Source: Leptothrix sp. (in: b-proteobacteria) (GTDB lineage Bacteria > Pseudomonadota > Gammaproteobacteria > Burkholderiales > Burkholderiaceae_C). From it: a DNA stretch of 64,000 nt. The notes beneath the pieces are model-generated. The model made no database searches. It was not told where the DNA came from and was given only the letters and a program-made list of their open reading frames with translations. Made by a program: the position numbers and the translations under genes. This document shows, piece by piece, positions 8,061 to 17,823 of this stretch. The stretch's first letter is position 1. Each line of letters begins with the position of its first letter. The stretch is from assembly GCA_013822685.1 (NCBI GenBank), contig PNKV01000009.1, positions 98,752-162,751 on the forward strand. Reading direction: 5' to 3'.

Positions 8061-8996
8061 ATGCAAGTGCGTGGAATGTGGGCGACGGGGCTGTTGGCCG
8101 TCGTCATCGGGGTGGGCAGCGTCGTGCTCTGGCAGCGCTCGTCCAACGACAGTTCGGCCTCCGGGCAGCCAGGCGCCACGCCTGAAACCAAGGGCTGGAG
8201 CATCATGGGCGGCGCCAAAGATGCAGCCGCCAGCGGTGCGGCCGCCGCGGCGCAGTCGCGCACCCCCGATCAGGTGCGCGTGCGCCTGTTCAAAGAAGGC
8301 TCCTTTGCCGGCACCGAGCCGGCAGGCAACTGGTGCGTCAGCGAGCAAAAACTCAAGCCTTGCCCCGAGCTGCGCAGCCGCTTCGAGTATTACGTGCTCG
8401 GCCTGGGCGAGGTCACCATTGAGGAAATCCGAGGCCTGATCCAGGACGAGGCCAGGCGCGCCCATGGCGATGCAATGGCCGCGCAAATCATGGCCATCTG
8501 GGACAAGTACTGGCAGGTCCGCACTTACGCCTGGCGCCACAAGTTCGTCCAGGCTGATCGCAGCACCTGGATGCCCGTGTTCGAAGAGCAGCGCTCCGTG
8601 CGCCGGCAGATCCTCGGACAGCCCTGGGCCGACGCCTTCTTCAAGGAAGACGAGCAGCATTTCCAGGAGTACTACGCCCAACTCGAATCCGGCCAGCCGC
8701 CCCCGCCTGATCCCGGCGAGCCTGTGCCGCAAATGGCCCCCGGCAAAGACCCTGCTGCCGTCCGCGCAGAGCGCGTGGCCCGCTACGGAGAGGCCGCCGC
8801 CGACCGCCTGGACAAAGCCGATGCGGACTGGGCCGACTGGGAGCGCCGCCTGAACGCCGCCAAAATCGAATGGGAGCGCCTGCAAAAGGCCACCAACCTG
8901 TCCGATGCCCAACGCAAAGCCGAGATGAGCGCCTACGTCAAAGCCAATTTCCCGGCCGATGAACAACTTCGCGTGCAGGCCCTTTTGCACCTGTGA
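8061..8996 (+). CDS. Lipase-specific foldase (Lif, lipase chaperone)
   Basis: 311 aa from ATG 8061 (ACAGGA upstream). An N-terminal membrane anchor (~8-24) is followed by an Ala/Ser-rich linker and an alpha-helical chaperone domain. The Lif signature, usually RxxFDYFLSAxGE, appears as R105-SR-F-E-Y-YVLGL-G-E117: Arg, Phe, Tyr, Gly and Glu are kept, but Asp is Glu, Ser is Leu and Ala is Gly. The long charged C-terminal helices and the position after the lipase support the call. It is slightly shorter than the usual 320-350 aa. Confidence 0.88.
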   Translation: MQVRGMWATGLLAVVIGVGSVVLWQRSSNDSSASGQPGATPETKGWSIMGGAKDAAASGAAAAAQSRTPDQVRVRLFKEGSFAGTEPAGNWCVSEQKLKPCPELRSRFEYYVLGLGEVTIEEIRGLIQDEARRAHGDAMAAQIMAIWDKYWQVRTYAWRHKFVQADRSTWMPVFEEQRSVRRQILGQPWADAFFKEDEQHFQEYYAQLESGQPPPPDPGEPVPQMAPGKDPAAVRAERVARYGEAAADRLDKADADWADWERRLNAAKIEWERLQKATNLSDAQRKAEMSAYVKANFPADEQLRVQALLHL

Positions 8997-9044
8997 TTGC
9001 ACCTGTGACCACATGGCCTCTGGCAAGACTCCTACAATGACCCC

Positions 9045-10505
9045 ATGATTGCTGTTGACGCCACCATCGAACGCCTCCACACCGCCCGCGAACTCCTGCT
9101 CGCACCCTACGGTCTGGACGAATCCACCCTGCTCAAGGCCCTCAAGGTCATCACCGAGCACCGTGTCGACGACGCGGACCTGTACTTCCAGTACACCCGC
9201 TCCGAAGGCTGGAGCCTCGAAGAAGGCATTGTCAAATCCGGCAGCTTTGGCATCGACCAGGGCGTGGGCGTGCGCGCCGTGTCAGGCGAGAAAACCGCCT
9301 TCGCTTATTCCGACGACATCTCCGAGGCCGCATTGCTCGACGCCGCCCGCACGGTGCGCACCATCGCCGCGGCCGGCCAAAGCCGCCGCGTCAAGGTCGG
9401 TGCCCACACCGTGGCCGGTGGCCGCAGCCTCTACCCCGCCTTCGACCCCATCGCCTCGCTTGACAGCGCCGAGAAGGTCGCCCTGCTCGAGAACATCGAG
9501 AAGCGCGCCCGCGCCAAGGACCCGCGCGTTGTGCAGGTCATGGCCGGTCTGGGCTGCGAATACGACGTCGTGATGGTGGCCCGCGCCGATGGCACCCTGG
9601 CCGCCGACGTGCGCCCCCTGGTGCGCCTGTCACTCACCGTCATTGCCGAGCAAAACGGCCGCCGTGAAGTTGGCTCCTCTGGCGGTGGTGGCCGCTTCGG
9701 CCTGGCCTATTTCACCGACAACATGCTTCAACGCTATGTCGACCAGGCCGTGCACGCCGCTTCCGTCAACCTCGAAGCCCGCCCCGCCCCCGCAGGAGAA
9801 ATGACCGTGGTGCTGGGCAGCGGCTGGCCCGGCATCCTCTTGCATGAAGCCGTCGGCCATGGCCTGGAAGGCGATTTCAACCGCAAGGGCTCCAGCGTGT
9901 TCTCGGGCCGCATCGGTCAGCGCGTGGCCGCCAAGGGCGTCACCGTGCTCGACGACGGCACCATCCCGGATCGCCGCGGCTCCCTCAATATCGACGACGA
10001 AGGTTGCGCCACCGAGCGCACCGTCCTCATCGAAGACGGCATCCTGCGCGGCTACATCCAAGACGCCACCAATGCGCGCCTCATGAAGACCAAGCCCACG
10101 GGCAATGGTCGCCGTGAAAGCTACGCCCACGTCCCCATGCCCCGCATGACCAACACCTACATGCTGGCCGGTGACAAAGACCCGCAGGAAATCGTCTCCT
10201 CCATCAAGCGCGGTCTCTACGCCGTCAACTTCGGTGGTGGCCAGGTCGACATCACCAGCGGCAAGTTCGTGTTCTCGGCGTCCGAGGCCTATTGGGTCGA
10301 AGACGGCAAAATCCAGTACCCAGTCAAGGGCGCCACCTTGATCGGCAATGGCCCGGACGCGCTCACCCGCATCAGCATGATCGGCAACGACCTCGAGCTG
10401 GACAGCGGCGTAGGCACCTGTGGCAAAGAGGGCCAAAGCGTGCCCGTTGGCGTGGGCCAACCCACTTTGCGCATCGATGGATTGACTGTCGGCGGAACTG
10501 CTTGA
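9045..10505 (+). CDS. tldD: Metalloprotease TldD
   Basis: 486 aa, full length. TldD pairs with TldE/PmbA to form a cytoplasmic zinc protease that degrades unfolded peptides and matures some modified peptides. The zinc motif HEAVGH is in [16 protein letters not shown], followed by the conserved GRIGQRVA and [18 protein letters not shown] segments. TACAAT at 9033-9038 lies only 6 nt before the ATG, suggesting a leaderless or near-leaderless transcript. No tldE is in the window. Confidence 0.97.
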   Translation: MIAVDATIERLHTARELLLAPYGLDESTLLKALKVITEHRVDDADLYFQYTRSEGWSLEEGIVKSGSFGIDQGVGVRAVSGEKTAFAYSDDISEAALLDAARTVRTIAAAGQSRRVKVGAHTVAGGRSLYPAFDPIASLDSAEKVALLENIEKRARAKDPRVVQVMAGLGCEYDVVMVARADGTLAADVRPLVRLSLTVIAEQNGRREVGSSGGGGRFGLAYFTDNMLQRYVDQAVHAASVNLEARPAPAGEMTVVLGSGWPGILLHEAVGHGLEGDFNRKGSSVFSGRIGQRVAAKGVTVLDDGTIPDRRGSLNIDDEGCATERTVLIEDGILRGYIQDATNARLMKTKPTGNGRRESYAHVPMPRMTNTYMLAGDKDPQEIVSSIKRGLYAVNFGGGQVDITSGKFVFSASEAYWVEDGKIQYPVKGATLIGNGPDALTRISMIGNDLELDSGVGTCGKEGQSVPVGVGQPTLRIDGLTVGGTA

Positions 10506-10531
10506 CACTCTTTCCAAAATTAGTGCATAAT
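10502..10531 (+). promoter_or_regulatory. rplNp: Strong sigma-70 promoter of the spc ribosomal operon
   Basis: TTGACA (10502-10507) and CATAAT (10526-10531) with an 18-bp spacer. The -35 box is a perfect consensus and includes the tldD stop codon TGA (10503-10505). It drives rplN and the following ribosomal genes, showing that this block is transcribed separately from any upstream S10 operon. Confidence 0.8.
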
Positions 10532-10733
10532 CGACTTCTTCGCTGAAACAAGGCCCCGAGTTCCAGCCCAAGTCCCTCGATTGGTTTGATGCAAATTCAA
10601 ATTGATCGCTGCGGCGGGTAAATCAAGGGCTCAGGCTTTATTTCAGATCCGCCCGTTCTACGGGCCCAAGACTGACTGTTCGTTGTTGTGCAATTTTTGC
10701 GCAGCCGAAAAGCCAAGTTGGGGTAAGTACACC
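10532..10733 (+). promoter_or_regulatory. Structured untranslated leader of the spc operon
   Basis: About 195 nt separate the predicted transcription start from the rplN ATG, and I see no gene in it. It contains a perfect hairpin GCCCGT-TCT-ACGGGC (10651-10665) and a near-palindrome TGTGCAATTTTTGCGCA (10687-10703). Long leaders on ribosomal operons are common sites of autogenous control; a specific protein ligand cannot be named. Confidence 0.45.
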
Positions 10734-11102
10734 ATGATTCAAATGCAATCGCGACTTGACGTCGCTGACAACACGGGTGCCAAGAGCGTCATGTGCATCA
10801 AGGTGCTCGGTGGCTCCAAGCGTCGTTACGCCGGTATTGGCGACATCATCAAGGTCAGCATCAAAGAAGCTGCTCCTCGTGGTCGCGTCAAAAAAGGCGA
10901 AGTCTACAGCGCTGTGGTCGTCCGCACCGCCAAGGGTGTTCGTCGTCAAGACGGTTCCCTCATCAAGTTTGATGGCAATGCAGCTGTGCTGTTGAATGCC
11001 AAGCTGGAGCCCATCGGCACCCGCATCTTCGGCCCCGTGACGCGTGAACTGCGTACCGAGCGCTTCATGAAGATCGTGTCCCTGGCTCCTGAAGTTCTCT
11101 GA
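10734..11102 (+). CDS. rplN: 50S ribosomal protein L14
   Basis: 122 aa, first gene of the block. L14 binds 23S rRNA near the L3/L19 cluster and the subunit interface. It opens [21 protein letters not shown] and ends [21 protein letters not shown], the normal family ends. ATG 10734 is chosen over in-frame upstream codons because the family begins with MIQ. In most bacteria rpsQ precedes it directly; here tldD and a promoter do. Confidence 0.99.
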   Translation: MIQMQSRLDVADNTGAKSVMCIKVLGGSKRRYAGIGDIIKVSIKEAAPRGRVKKGEVYSAVVVRTAKGVRRQDGSLIKFDGNAAVLLNAKLEPIGTRIFGPVTRELRTERFMKIVSLAPEVL

Positions 11103-11135
11103 ACCTCCGGCGCAACCGCAAAGGACACACAGCCC

Positions 11136-11453
11136 ATGAACAAGATTCGCACAGGCGACCAGGTCATCGTTTTGGCCGGTCGTGACAAAGGTAAGCGCGG
11201 CACCGTTTCGGTCCGCGTTGACGACAGCCATCTGGTGGTCGATGGCGTGAACGTGGTTAAAAAGCACGTTCGCCCCAACCCCATGAAGGGCACCACCGGT
11301 GGCATCGTTGACAAGACCATGCCCATTCATCAGTCCAACATTGCCATCTTCAATGCCGCCACCGGCAAAGCTGATCGCGTTGGCATCAAGCTCCTGGCAG
11401 ACGGCAAGAAAGTTCGCGTCTTCAAGTCCAGCGGCGAAGAAATCAAGGCTTGA
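11136..11453 (+). CDS. rplX: 50S ribosomal protein L24
   Basis: 105 aa. L24 is an early assembly initiator that binds the 5' region of 23S rRNA. The KOW motif is visible as [19 protein letters not shown] near the N-terminus, followed by [16 protein letters not shown]. It lies 33 nt after rplN and 8 nt before rplE. Confidence 0.99.
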   Translation: MNKIRTGDQVIVLAGRDKGKRGTVSVRVDDSHLVVDGVNVVKKHVRPNPMKGTTGGIVDKTMPIHQSNIAIFNAATGKADRVGIKLLADGKKVRVFKSSGEEIKA

Positions 11454-11461
11454 GGTTCACG

Positions 11462-12013
11462 ATGACTCAACAAACTGCACGCCTGCAAGACTTTTACCGC
11501 GAGACGGTTGTTCCGGCTCTCGTTGAAAAGTTTGGCTACAAGTCCGTGATGGAAGTGCCCCGCCTGACCAAGATCACCCTGAACATGGGTGTCTCGGAAG
11601 CGGTGTCCGACAAGAAGGTGATGGAACACGCTGTCAGCGACCTCACCAAGATCGCTGGCCAAAAGCCCGTGGTCACCATGTCGCGCAAGGCCATCGCCGG
11701 CTTCAAGATCCGCGAAAACATGCCCATCGGCTGCATGGTCACCCTGCGTGGTGTCCGCATGTACGAATTCCTGGACCGCTTCGTCACCGTGTCGCTGCCC
11801 CGCGTCCGTGACTTCCGTGGTATCTCGGGTCGTTCATTCGATGGCCGCGGCAACTACAACGTCGGTGTGAAAGAACAGATCATTTTCCCGGAAATCGAGT
11901 ACGACAAAATCGACGCGATCCGTGGTCTGAACATCAGCATCACCACCAGCGCGAATACCGACGACGAGGCCAAGGCCCTGTTGACGGCATTCAAGTTCCC
12001 CTTCAAGAACTGA
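11462..12013 (+). CDS. rplE: 50S ribosomal protein L5
   Basis: 183 aa. L5 carries 5S rRNA into the central protuberance and contacts P-site tRNA. Family segments seen are [36 protein letters not shown] and [22 protein letters not shown] 11462 is used; the frame is open slightly upstream, but that stretch overlaps the rplX stop and has no family match. Confidence 0.99.
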   Translation: MTQQTARLQDFYRETVVPALVEKFGYKSVMEVPRLTKITLNMGVSEAVSDKKVMEHAVSDLTKIAGQKPVVTMSRKAIAGFKIRENMPIGCMVTLRGVRMYEFLDRFVTVSLPRVRDFRGISGRSFDGRGNYNVGVKEQIIFPEIEYDKIDAIRGLNISITTSANTDDEAKALLTAFKFPFKN

Positions 12014-12021
12014 GGTAGACC

Positions 12022-12327
12022 GTGGCAAAACTGTCTCTGAAGCAACGCGAAGAAAAGCGCGAAAAGCTGGTGGCGCAATACGCCAAGAAGTACGCCGAAC
12101 TGAAGGGCATCATCAACGATGCCAAGAAGTCCGACGAAGAGCGCTATGCCGCTCGTCTTGAGCTGCAAAAGTTGCCCCGCAATGCAAACCCGACCCGTCT
12201 GCGCAATCGTTGCGGTCTGACTGGTCGTCCACGCGGTACGTTCCGCCAATTTGGCTTGGGTCGTTCCAAGATCCGTGAATTGGCTTTCGCTGGCGACATC
12301 CCCGGTGTCACCAAGGCAAGCTGGTAA
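12022..12327 (+). CDS. rpsN: 30S ribosomal protein S14 (zinc-free type)
   Basis: 101 aa from GTG 12022, with GAGG upstream. S14 sits in the 30S head. The length and the [20 protein letters not shown] segment match the C-minus (101-aa) form, with no CxxC zinc pairs. The end is [11 protein letters not shown], as in proteobacteria. Confidence 0.99.
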   Translation: MAKLSLKQREEKREKLVAQYAKKYAELKGIINDAKKSDEERYAARLELQKLPRNANPTRLRNRCGLTGRPRGTFRQFGLGRSKIRELAFAGDIPGVTKASW

Positions 12328-12356
12328 TCGGCTAGGGCACGAACAGGAGTTATTCC

Positions 12357-12752
12357 ATGAGCATGAGTGATCCCATCGCCGACATGCTGACTCGCATCCG
12401 CAACGCACAAATGGTCCAAAAAACCAGCGTCACGATGCCGTCATCAAAGTTAAAAGTCGCGATCGCCCAGGTCCTGAAGGACGAAGGTTACATCGACTCT
12501 TACGTCGTTGCAGGCGAGGCTACCAAGCCTGCGCTTGAAATTTCGCTGAAGTACTACGCAGGTCGCCCGGTCATCGAGCGCATCGAGCGAGTCAGCCGTC
12601 CCGGCCTTCGCATCTACAAGGGTCGCCACGACATCCCTCAGGTCCAAAACGGCCTGGGTGTTGCCATCGTGACGACGCCCAAGGGTGTGATGACCGATCG
12701 CAAAGCACGTGCTGCCGGTATCGGTGGCGAAGTGCTCTGCTACGTCGCCTAA
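12357..12752 (+). CDS. rpsH: 30S ribosomal protein S8
   Basis: 131 aa. S8 nucleates the 30S platform on 16S helix 21 and, in E. coli, represses the spc operon by binding the rplE leader. It starts [18 protein letters not shown] and ends with the conserved [23 protein letters not shown] similar target near rplE is possible here, but I could not identify one by eye. Confidence 0.99.
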   Translation: MSMSDPIADMLTRIRNAQMVQKTSVTMPSSKLKVAIAQVLKDEGYIDSYVVAGEATKPALEISLKYYAGRPVIERIERVSRPGLRIYKGRHDIPQVQNGLGVAIVTTPKGVMTDRKARAAGIGGEVLCYVA

Positions 12753-12769
12753 CCCTTAGGAGCATCGCA

Positions 12770-13303
12770 ATGTCCCGCGTAGGAAAAATGCCGATCGCCG
12801 TCCCAAAGGGTGTGGACGTGCAGATCTCTGCAGAACAAATCACCGTCAAGGGTGCCCTGGGCACCTTGAGCCGCCCTCAGCACCGCCTGGTCGCCGTCAA
12901 GAACGACGCCGGTGTGTTGTCGGTGTCCCCGGCTGACAGCAGCACTGAAGCTGATGCCATGTCGGGTACCATTCGCGCCCTGTTGAACAACATGGTCAAC
13001 GGCGTGAGCAAGGGCTTCGAGAAAAAGCTGACCCTGGTCGGCGTGGGCTTCCGTGCCCAAGCCCAAGGCCAGAAGCTGAACCTGCAAATCGGGTTCTCTC
13101 ACCCAGTCGTCAAGGACATGCCCGAAGGCATCAAGGTCGAGACCCCGTCTCAGACCGAAGTGCTGATCAAGGGTGTGGATCGTCAGGTCGTCGGCCAGAT
13201 CGCCGCAGAAGTGCGTGCCTTCCGTCCGCCCGAGCCCTACAAGGGCAAGGGCATTCGTTATGCCGACGAGCGCGTGGTCTTGAAAGAGACCAAGAAGAAG
13301 TAA
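12770..13303 (+). CDS. rplF: 50S ribosomal protein L6
   Basis: 177 aa, with two repeated RNA-binding domains. L6 lies at the base of the L7/L12 stalk beside the sarcin-ricin loop. It begins [17 protein letters not shown] and has the C-terminal signature [20 protein letters not shown]. The ribosome-binding site AGGAG lies before the ATG, 17 nt after rpsH. Confidence 0.99.
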   Translation: MSRVGKMPIAVPKGVDVQISAEQITVKGALGTLSRPQHRLVAVKNDAGVLSVSPADSSTEADAMSGTIRALLNNMVNGVSKGFEKKLTLVGVGFRAQAQGQKLNLQIGFSHPVVKDMPEGIKVETPSQTEVLIKGVDRQVVGQIAAEVRAFRPPEPYKGKGIRYADERVVLKETKKK

Positions 13304-13314
13304 GGAGCTGATTC

Positions 13315-13683
13315 ATGTCTACCAACAAGAAAGAACAGCGCCTGCGTCGCTCGCGTCAAACCCGTGCACGCATCGCGCTCCAGGGCGCCGTGCGTCTCAC
13401 GGTGTTCCGCACCAACCTGCACATCTACGCCAGCGTGATCTCCGGCGACGGCAACACCGTCATCGCTTCGGCCTCAACCGCCGAAAAAGAAATCCGCACT
13501 CAACTGGGCGCGGCTGGCAAGGGTGGCAATGTGGACGCCGCCACGCTGATTGGCAAGCGCATCGCCGAAAAGGCGAAAGCTGCTGGCGTCGAGAAGGTGG
13601 CTTTCGACCGTGCGGGCTTCGCCTACCACGGCCGTGTCAAGGCATTGGCTGAAGCGGCTCGCGAAGCCGGTCTTCAGTTCTAA
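13315..13683 (+). CDS. rplR: 50S ribosomal protein L18
   Basis: 122 aa. L18 binds 5S rRNA with L5 and L25. It has the basic N-terminus [16 protein letters not shown], then [17 protein letters not shown], and ends [21 protein letters not shown] lies upstream, 11 nt after rplF. Confidence 0.99.
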   Translation: MSTNKKEQRLRRSRQTRARIALQGAVRLTVFRTNLHIYASVISGDGNTVIASASTAEKEIRTQLGAAGKGGNVDAATLIGKRIAEKAKAAGVEKVAFDRAGFAYHGRVKALAEAAREAGLQF

Positions 13684-13712
13684 GCCGCGTCTGGCAACCG
13701 GAAGGAATTCAA

Positions 13713-14231
13713 ATGGCTAAGTTTCAACCCAAGGTCGCTGACGAAGGTCGTGACGACGGTTTAAAAGAAAAGATGATCCAGGTGAACCGCGTGACCAAAG
13801 TGGTCAAGGGCGGTCGGATCATGGGTTTCGCCGCGTTGACCGTGGTCGGTGATGGCGACGGCAAAGTCGGCATGGGCAAAGGCAAGGCGCGTGAAGTGCC
13901 ATTGGCCGTGTCCAAGGCGATGGAACAAGCTCGTCGTAACATGGTCAAGGTCAACCTGAAGAATGGTTCGGTCTACCACACGGTGTTCGGCGAACACGGC
14001 GCGGCTCGCGTCATGTTGGCTCCCGCGCCTGCTGGTACCGGCATCATCGCTGGGGGCCCCATGCGTGCTGTGTTCGAGATGATGGGCGTGACCGACATCG
14101 TGGCCAAGAGCTTCGGTTCGAGCAACCCTTACAACATGGTTCGCGCCACGTTCGACGCCTTGAACAAGTCGACCACCCCGGCCAATGTCGCTGCAAAGCG
14201 TGGCCTGTCGGTTGAAGACATCTTCAACTGA
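13713..14231 (+). CDS. rpsE: 30S ribosomal protein S5
   Basis: 172 aa. S5 shapes mRNA entry and decoding fidelity. The double-stranded RNA-binding-like N-domain ([19 protein letters not shown], then [14 protein letters not shown]) and the C-domain ([22 protein letters not shown]) are both present. AAGGAA precedes the ATG. Confidence 0.99.
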   Translation: MAKFQPKVADEGRDDGLKEKMIQVNRVTKVVKGGRIMGFAALTVVGDGDGKVGMGKGKAREVPLAVSKAMEQARRNMVKVNLKNGSVYHTVFGEHGAARVMLAPAPAGTGIIAGGPMRAVFEMMGVTDIVAKSFGSSNPYNMVRATFDALNKSTTPANVAAKRGLSVEDIFN

Positions 14232-14247
14232 TCGCCGGAGAACTGTC

Positions 14248-14430
14248 ATGAGCGAAAAGAAAACAGTCACAGTCAAGCTGGTTCGCAGCGTCATCGGTAC
14301 CCGTCAGGACCACCGTGACACCGTGCGCGGCTTGGGTCTGCGTCGCTTGAACAGCACCGCTGTCCTTGAGGACACCGCTGCCGTTCGCGGCATGATCAAC
14401 AAGGTCAGCTATCTGATTCAGGTGATCTAA
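14248..14430 (+). CDS. rpmD: 50S ribosomal protein L30
   Basis: 60 aa from ATG 14248 (CGGAG upstream). Family core [26 protein letters not shown], with the usual ending [12 protein letters not shown]. Its stop codon overlaps the rplO start as TAATG, so the two are translationally coupled. Some bacterial lineages lack L30; this one has it. Confidence 0.98.
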   Translation: MSEKKTVTVKLVRSVIGTRQDHRDTVRGLGLRRLNSTAVLEDTAAVRGMINKVSYLIQVI

Positions 14431-14864
14431 TGGAACTCAATACCATCAAGCCCGCCTCGGGTTCGAAGCATTCCAAGCGCCGTGTCGGCCGCGGGATCGG
14501 TTCGGGTCTGGGCAAGACCGCAGGTCGCGGTCACAAAGGTCAAAAGTCACGTTCGGGTGGCTACCACAAGGTTGGTTTCGAAGGCGGTCAAATGCCTTTG
14601 CAACGTCGCCTGCCCAAGCGCGGTTTCAAGTCGCATCTGCTGAAGTACAACGCGCAGATCACTTTGACCGACCTGGAACTGTTGAGCGTCGGCGAAGTCG
14701 ACATCCTCACCCTGAAGCAAGCCGGTCTGGTGCCGCAAATTGCCAAGGTCGTGAAGGTGATCAAGACTGGCGAACTCACCAAGAAGGTGTCCCTCAAGGG
14801 CATCGGCGCGACTGCAGCTGCAAAGGTGGCCATTGAGGCTGCTGGTGGCGCAATCGCTGAGTGA
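14430..14864 (+). CDS. rplO: 50S ribosomal protein L15
   Basis: 144 aa. L15 is a late-assembly protein with a long Gly/Arg/Lys-rich N-terminal extension ([20 protein letters not shown] and following) that threads into 23S rRNA. The C-domain ends [18 protein letters not shown]. It starts inside the rpmD stop codon. Confidence 0.99.
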   Translation: MELNTIKPASGSKHSKRRVGRGIGSGLGKTAGRGHKGQKSRSGGYHKVGFEGGQMPLQRRLPKRGFKSHLLKYNAQITLTDLELLSVGEVDILTLKQAGLVPQIAKVVKVIKTGELTKKVSLKGIGATAAAKVAIEAAGGAIAE

Positions 14865-14890
14865 TGTTGGCTGACTGAACGGATTCAAGC

Positions 14891-16201
14891 GTGGCGACTT
14901 CTCCCAATCAACTGGCTCAAAGCGGAAAATTTGGCGACCTTCAACGTCGTCTGGTTTTCCTGCTGCTGGCGCTGGTCGTTTACCGCATCGGGGCCCATAT
15001 CCCCGTGCCTGGTATCGACCCTGCCCAGTTGCAACAGTTGTTCAAGGGCCAGCAAGGCGGCATCCTGAGTCTGTTCAACATGTTCTCGGGCGGTGCGTTG
15101 TCGCGCTTCACCGTCTTTGCGCTGGGCATCATGCCCTACATCTCAGCGTCCATCATCATGCAGATGATGGGCTATGTGGTGCCCACCCTCGAGGCCTTGA
15201 AAAAGGAAGGCGAGGCGGGTAAACGCAAGATAACGCAGTACACACGCTACGCCACTTTGGGTTTGGCTCTGTTTCAGTCTTTCGGCATTGCCGTGGCGCT
15301 GGAAGGAACCGCTGGTCTGGTCATCAGTCCAGGCATGGGTTTTCGCTTCACCACCATGCTGAGCTTGACGGCTGGCACGATGTTCCTGATGTGGCTGGGT
15401 GAGCAGATCACCGAGCGCGGATTGGGCAACGGCATTTCAATCCTGATTTTTGGCGGTATCGCTGCGGGCTTGCCCAGTGCCATCGCTGGTTTGTTCGGGT
15501 TGGTGGGCAACGGTGCGATGAGCATCCCTGCGGCGATCTTCATCGTGTTGCTGGTTGTTCTGGTGACTTATTTCGTGGTCTTCGTTGAACGTGGTCAACG
15601 CAAGATCCTGGTGAATTACGCCAAGCGCCAAGTGGGCAATCGCGTCTACGGTGGGCAGTCGTCCCACCTGCCGCTGAAGGTCAACATGGCGGGTGTGATT
15701 CCCCCGATCTTCGCTTCGTCGATCATCTTGCTGCCTACCACGGCAGTGGGTTGGTTCGCCACGGGTGAGAGCATGCGTTGGTTGAAGGATCTGGCTGGCA
15801 TGTTGTCGCCTGGTCAACCGATCTACGTGATTTTGTATTCTGTCGCCATCGTCTTCTTCTGCTTCTTCTACACGGCCCTGGTGTTCAACAGCCGTGAAAC
15901 CGCAGACAACCTGAAGAAGAGCGGTGCATTCATTCCCGGTATCCGCCCGGGTGATCAAACGGCGCGTTACATCGACAAGATTCTTGCGCGTTTGACCCTG
16001 GTGGGTGCTGTTTACATCACGGCCGTGTGCCTGCTGCCCGAGTTCCTCGTGCTCAAGTACAACGTCCCTTTCTATTTCGGCGGAACCTCGCTGTTGATCA
16101 TCGTGGTTGTCACGATGGACTTCTGGGCCCAGGTTCAGTCTTATCTGATGTCTCAGCAGTATGAATCGCTGCTGAAAAAGGCAAACTTTAAATCGAGCTG
16201 A
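14891..16201 (+). CDS. secY: Preprotein translocase subunit SecY
   Basis: 436 aa from GTG 14891. This is the channel subunit of the inner-membrane SecYEG translocon, with ten predicted membrane helices. Family segments seen are [57 protein letters not shown] and [23 protein letters not shown]. Transport of the lipase, SecB clients and PEP-CTERM protein in this window would use it. Confidence 0.99.
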   Translation: MATSPNQLAQSGKFGDLQRRLVFLLLALVVYRIGAHIPVPGIDPAQLQQLFKGQQGGILSLFNMFSGGALSRFTVFALGIMPYISASIIMQMMGYVVPTLEALKKEGEAGKRKITQYTRYATLGLALFQSFGIAVALEGTAGLVISPGMGFRFTTMLSLTAGTMFLMWLGEQITERGLGNGISILIFGGIAAGLPSAIAGLFGLVGNGAMSIPAAIFIVLLVVLVTYFVVFVERGQRKILVNYAKRQVGNRVYGGQSSHLPLKVNMAGVIPPIFASSIILLPTTAVGWFATGESMRWLKDLAGMLSPGQPIYVILYSVAIVFFCFFYTALVFNSRETADNLKKSGAFIPGIRPGDQTARYIDKILARLTLVGAVYITAVCLLPEFLVLKYNVPFYFGGTSLLIIVVVTMDFWAQVQSYLMSQQYESLLKKANFKSS

Positions 16202-16236
16202 TCGCGGTGACGCAGGTCAATGCAACTTAGGAAAAC

Positions 16237-16455
16237 ATGTCGAAAGACGACGTCATCCAGATGCAGGGTGAAATTCTGGAGAATCTCCCGAATGCCACCT
16301 TTCGCGTGAAGCTTGAGAACGGGCACGTGGTTCTCGGTCACATTTCCGGCAAAATGCGCATGCACTACATCCGCATCCTGCCAGGCGATAAAGTGACCGT
16401 TGAGCTCACGCCCTATGATTTGAGTCGTGCTCGCATCGTATTCCGGGCGAAGTGA
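16237..16455 (+). CDS. infA: Translation initiation factor IF-1
   Basis: 72 aa S1/OB-fold protein: [29 protein letters not shown], then [23 protein letters not shown]. It blocks the ribosomal A site during initiation. Many betaproteobacteria carry this variant inside the spc region, between secY and rpmJ, as here. Confidence 0.98.
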   Translation: MSKDDVIQMQGEILENLPNATFRVKLENGHVVLGHISGKMRMHYIRILPGDKVTVELTPYDLSRARIVFRAK

Positions 16456-16524
16456 GTTGAGTTTTTGTTGACCCCGGAAACGTGGGCGAATTTCCGTTGA
16501 ATTTCAACGGTCCAGGAGAAGATC

Positions 16525-16638
16525 ATGAAAGTTTCGGCTTCCGTCAAAGTGATGTGCCGCAATTGCAAAATCATCCGTCGCAAGGGTGTGGTCCGTGTGA
16601 TTTGCACGGATCCCCGCCACAAGCAACGCCAGGGTTGA
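16525..16638 (+). CDS. rpmJ: 50S ribosomal protein L36 (zinc-ribbon form)
   Basis: 37 aa, read directly from the bases at 16525-16638. It begins [20 protein letters not shown] and ends DPRHKQRQG. Zinc ligands Cys11, Cys14, Cys27 and His32 are intact, so this is the C-plus form. The ribosome-binding site AGGAGA is 6 nt upstream. It lies between infA and rpsM. Confidence 0.97.
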   Translation: MKVSASVKVMCRNCKIIRRKGVVRVICTDPRHKQRQG

Positions 16639-16677
16639 TCCTGGTTTAGCGACGACACACGCCTTCAGAGGACAGTT

Positions 16678-17040
16678 ATGGCACGTATTGCTGGCATCAA
16701 CATTCCGCCGCATAAGCACACCGAAATCGGTTTGACTTCTATTTACGGCATCGGTCGCACCACTGCGCAGAAAATCTGCACGGTGAGCGGCATCCCGTTC
16801 AACAAGAAGATCAAAGACCTGACGGACGGCGATTTAGAAAAAATCCGGGACGAAGTGGCAAAGATCACCATTGAAGGTGACCTGCGTCGCGAAATCTCGA
16901 TCAACATCAAGCGTTTGATGGACTTGGGCTGCTACCGCGGCTTCCGTCACCGTCGTGGCTTGCCCATGCGCGGTCAACGCACCCGCACCAATGCACGTAC
17001 CCGCAAGGGCCCGCGCAAGTCGATCGCTGGTAAGAAGTGA
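16678..17040 (+). CDS. rpsM: 30S ribosomal protein S13
   Basis: 120 aa. S13 bridges the 30S head to the 50S subunit and its basic tail touches P-site tRNA. It has [14 protein letters not shown], the helix-hairpin-helix segment [12 protein letters not shown], and the tail [23 protein letters not shown]. It is the first gene of the classical alpha operon. Confidence 0.99.
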   Translation: MARIAGINIPPHKHTEIGLTSIYGIGRTTAQKICTVSGIPFNKKIKDLTDGDLEKIRDEVAKITIEGDLRREISINIKRLMDLGCYRGFRHRRGLPMRGQRTRTNARTRKGPRKSIAGKK

Positions 17041-17082
17041 TCGTCTGGGTGTCGCCGTTCATTAAGATGAGAGAAGATAACC

Positions 17083-17487
17083 ATGGCTAAAGCACCTGCC
17101 AACACGGCAGCACGTCGTGTGAGCAAGAAGGTCCGCAAGAACATCGCGGACGGCATCGCTCACGTGCATGCGTCGTTCAACAACACGATCATCACGATCA
17201 CCGACCGCCAAGGTAATTCCCTGGCGTGGGCGTCCAGTGGTGGTCAGGGTTTCAAGGGCTCACGCAAGTCCACCCCCTTCGCTGCCCAGGTGGCCGCTGA
17301 AGTGGCTGGCCGCGCTGCCCAAGAACAAGGCATCAAGAACCTGGACGTCGAGATCAAGGGCCCCGGTCCTGGTCGCGAATCCTCGGTCCGTGCTTTGGCC
17401 GCTCTCGGCATCCGGATCAACATGATCTCTGACGTGACGCCAGTGCCGCACAACGGCTGCCGTCCTCAGAAACGTCGTCGCATCTGA
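17083..17487 (+). CDS. rpsK: 30S ribosomal protein S11
   Basis: 134 aa. S11 lies on the 30S platform near the mRNA exit. Conserved segments are [40 protein letters not shown], and the terminal [18 protein letters not shown]. It is followed by an unusual 336-bp gap before rpsD. Confidence 0.99.
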   Translation: MAKAPANTAARRVSKKVRKNIADGIAHVHASFNNTIITITDRQGNSLAWASSGGQGFKGSRKSTPFAAQVAAEVAGRAAQEQGIKNLDVEIKGPGPGRESSVRALAALGIRINMISDVTPVPHNGCRPQKRRRI

Positions 17488-17498
17488 TGTGACGGCGG

Positions 17499-17540
17499 GC
17501 CCCGTGCGTGTCCTGTTCAGGGCACGGGCGGGGCTTCATT
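17499..17540 (+). terminator. Stem-loop after rpsK (partial terminator or attenuator)
   Basis: CCCGTGC (17501-17507) pairs with GCACGGG (17522-17528); flanking G/C can extend the pairing. It is followed by GCTTCATTGTTT, a poor U-run, so some read-through into rpsD is likely. It starts the 336-bp gene-free stretch 17488-17823. Confidence 0.5.
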
Positions 17541-17602
17541 GTTTGGGGCGTTCACCTCATCCAATGTTGTAGGAATTGCTCAATGATTCTGCATGCAGTG
17601 TC

Positions 17603-17630
17603 TTGAGTATTTTTTTGCAACTGTTATACT
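17603..17630 (+). promoter_or_regulatory. Internal sigma-70 promoter before rpsD
   Basis: TTGAGT (17603-17608) and TATACT (17625-17630) with a 16-bp spacer, in an AT-rich island of an otherwise GC-rich region. It would give rpsD-rpoA-rplQ their own transcript with a leader of about 185 nt. A short hairpin GCACC-TGACTG-GGTGC (17643-17658) falls at the start of that leader. Confidence 0.6.
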
Positions 17631-17791
17631 CGCGAGTTCTCTGCACCTGACTGGGTGCGCTTTGTGTTGGTGAGCCGTTAAGCTCGCTGGCATCCGAGCG
17701 TGCGCAGCCAGGTTATCGAAGCCCACCGTCTGAGCGATTCGAACAATATCCGCCAGACTCGCGTCGGCATTGATGGACTTCCCGTCCCCAA

Positions 17792-17803
17792 TCTGACGTC
17801 AGA
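17792..17803. repeat. 12-bp perfect palindrome just upstream of rpsD
   Basis: TCTGACGTCAGA reads identically on both strands and ends 20 nt before the rpsD GTG. In RNA it could sit beside the ribosome-binding region; in DNA it could be a protein site. S4 is a known autogenous repressor in E. coli, but this element does not resemble the E. coli target visibly. Confidence 0.45.
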
Positions 17804-17823
17804 CAGACCCCAAGGAAAAGCAC

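Noticed and set aside
17501..17540. Full intrinsic terminator ending the operon after rpsK
   Set aside because: The stem is good, but the downstream sequence GCTTCATTGTTT is not a proper U-run, so I list it only as a partial terminator.
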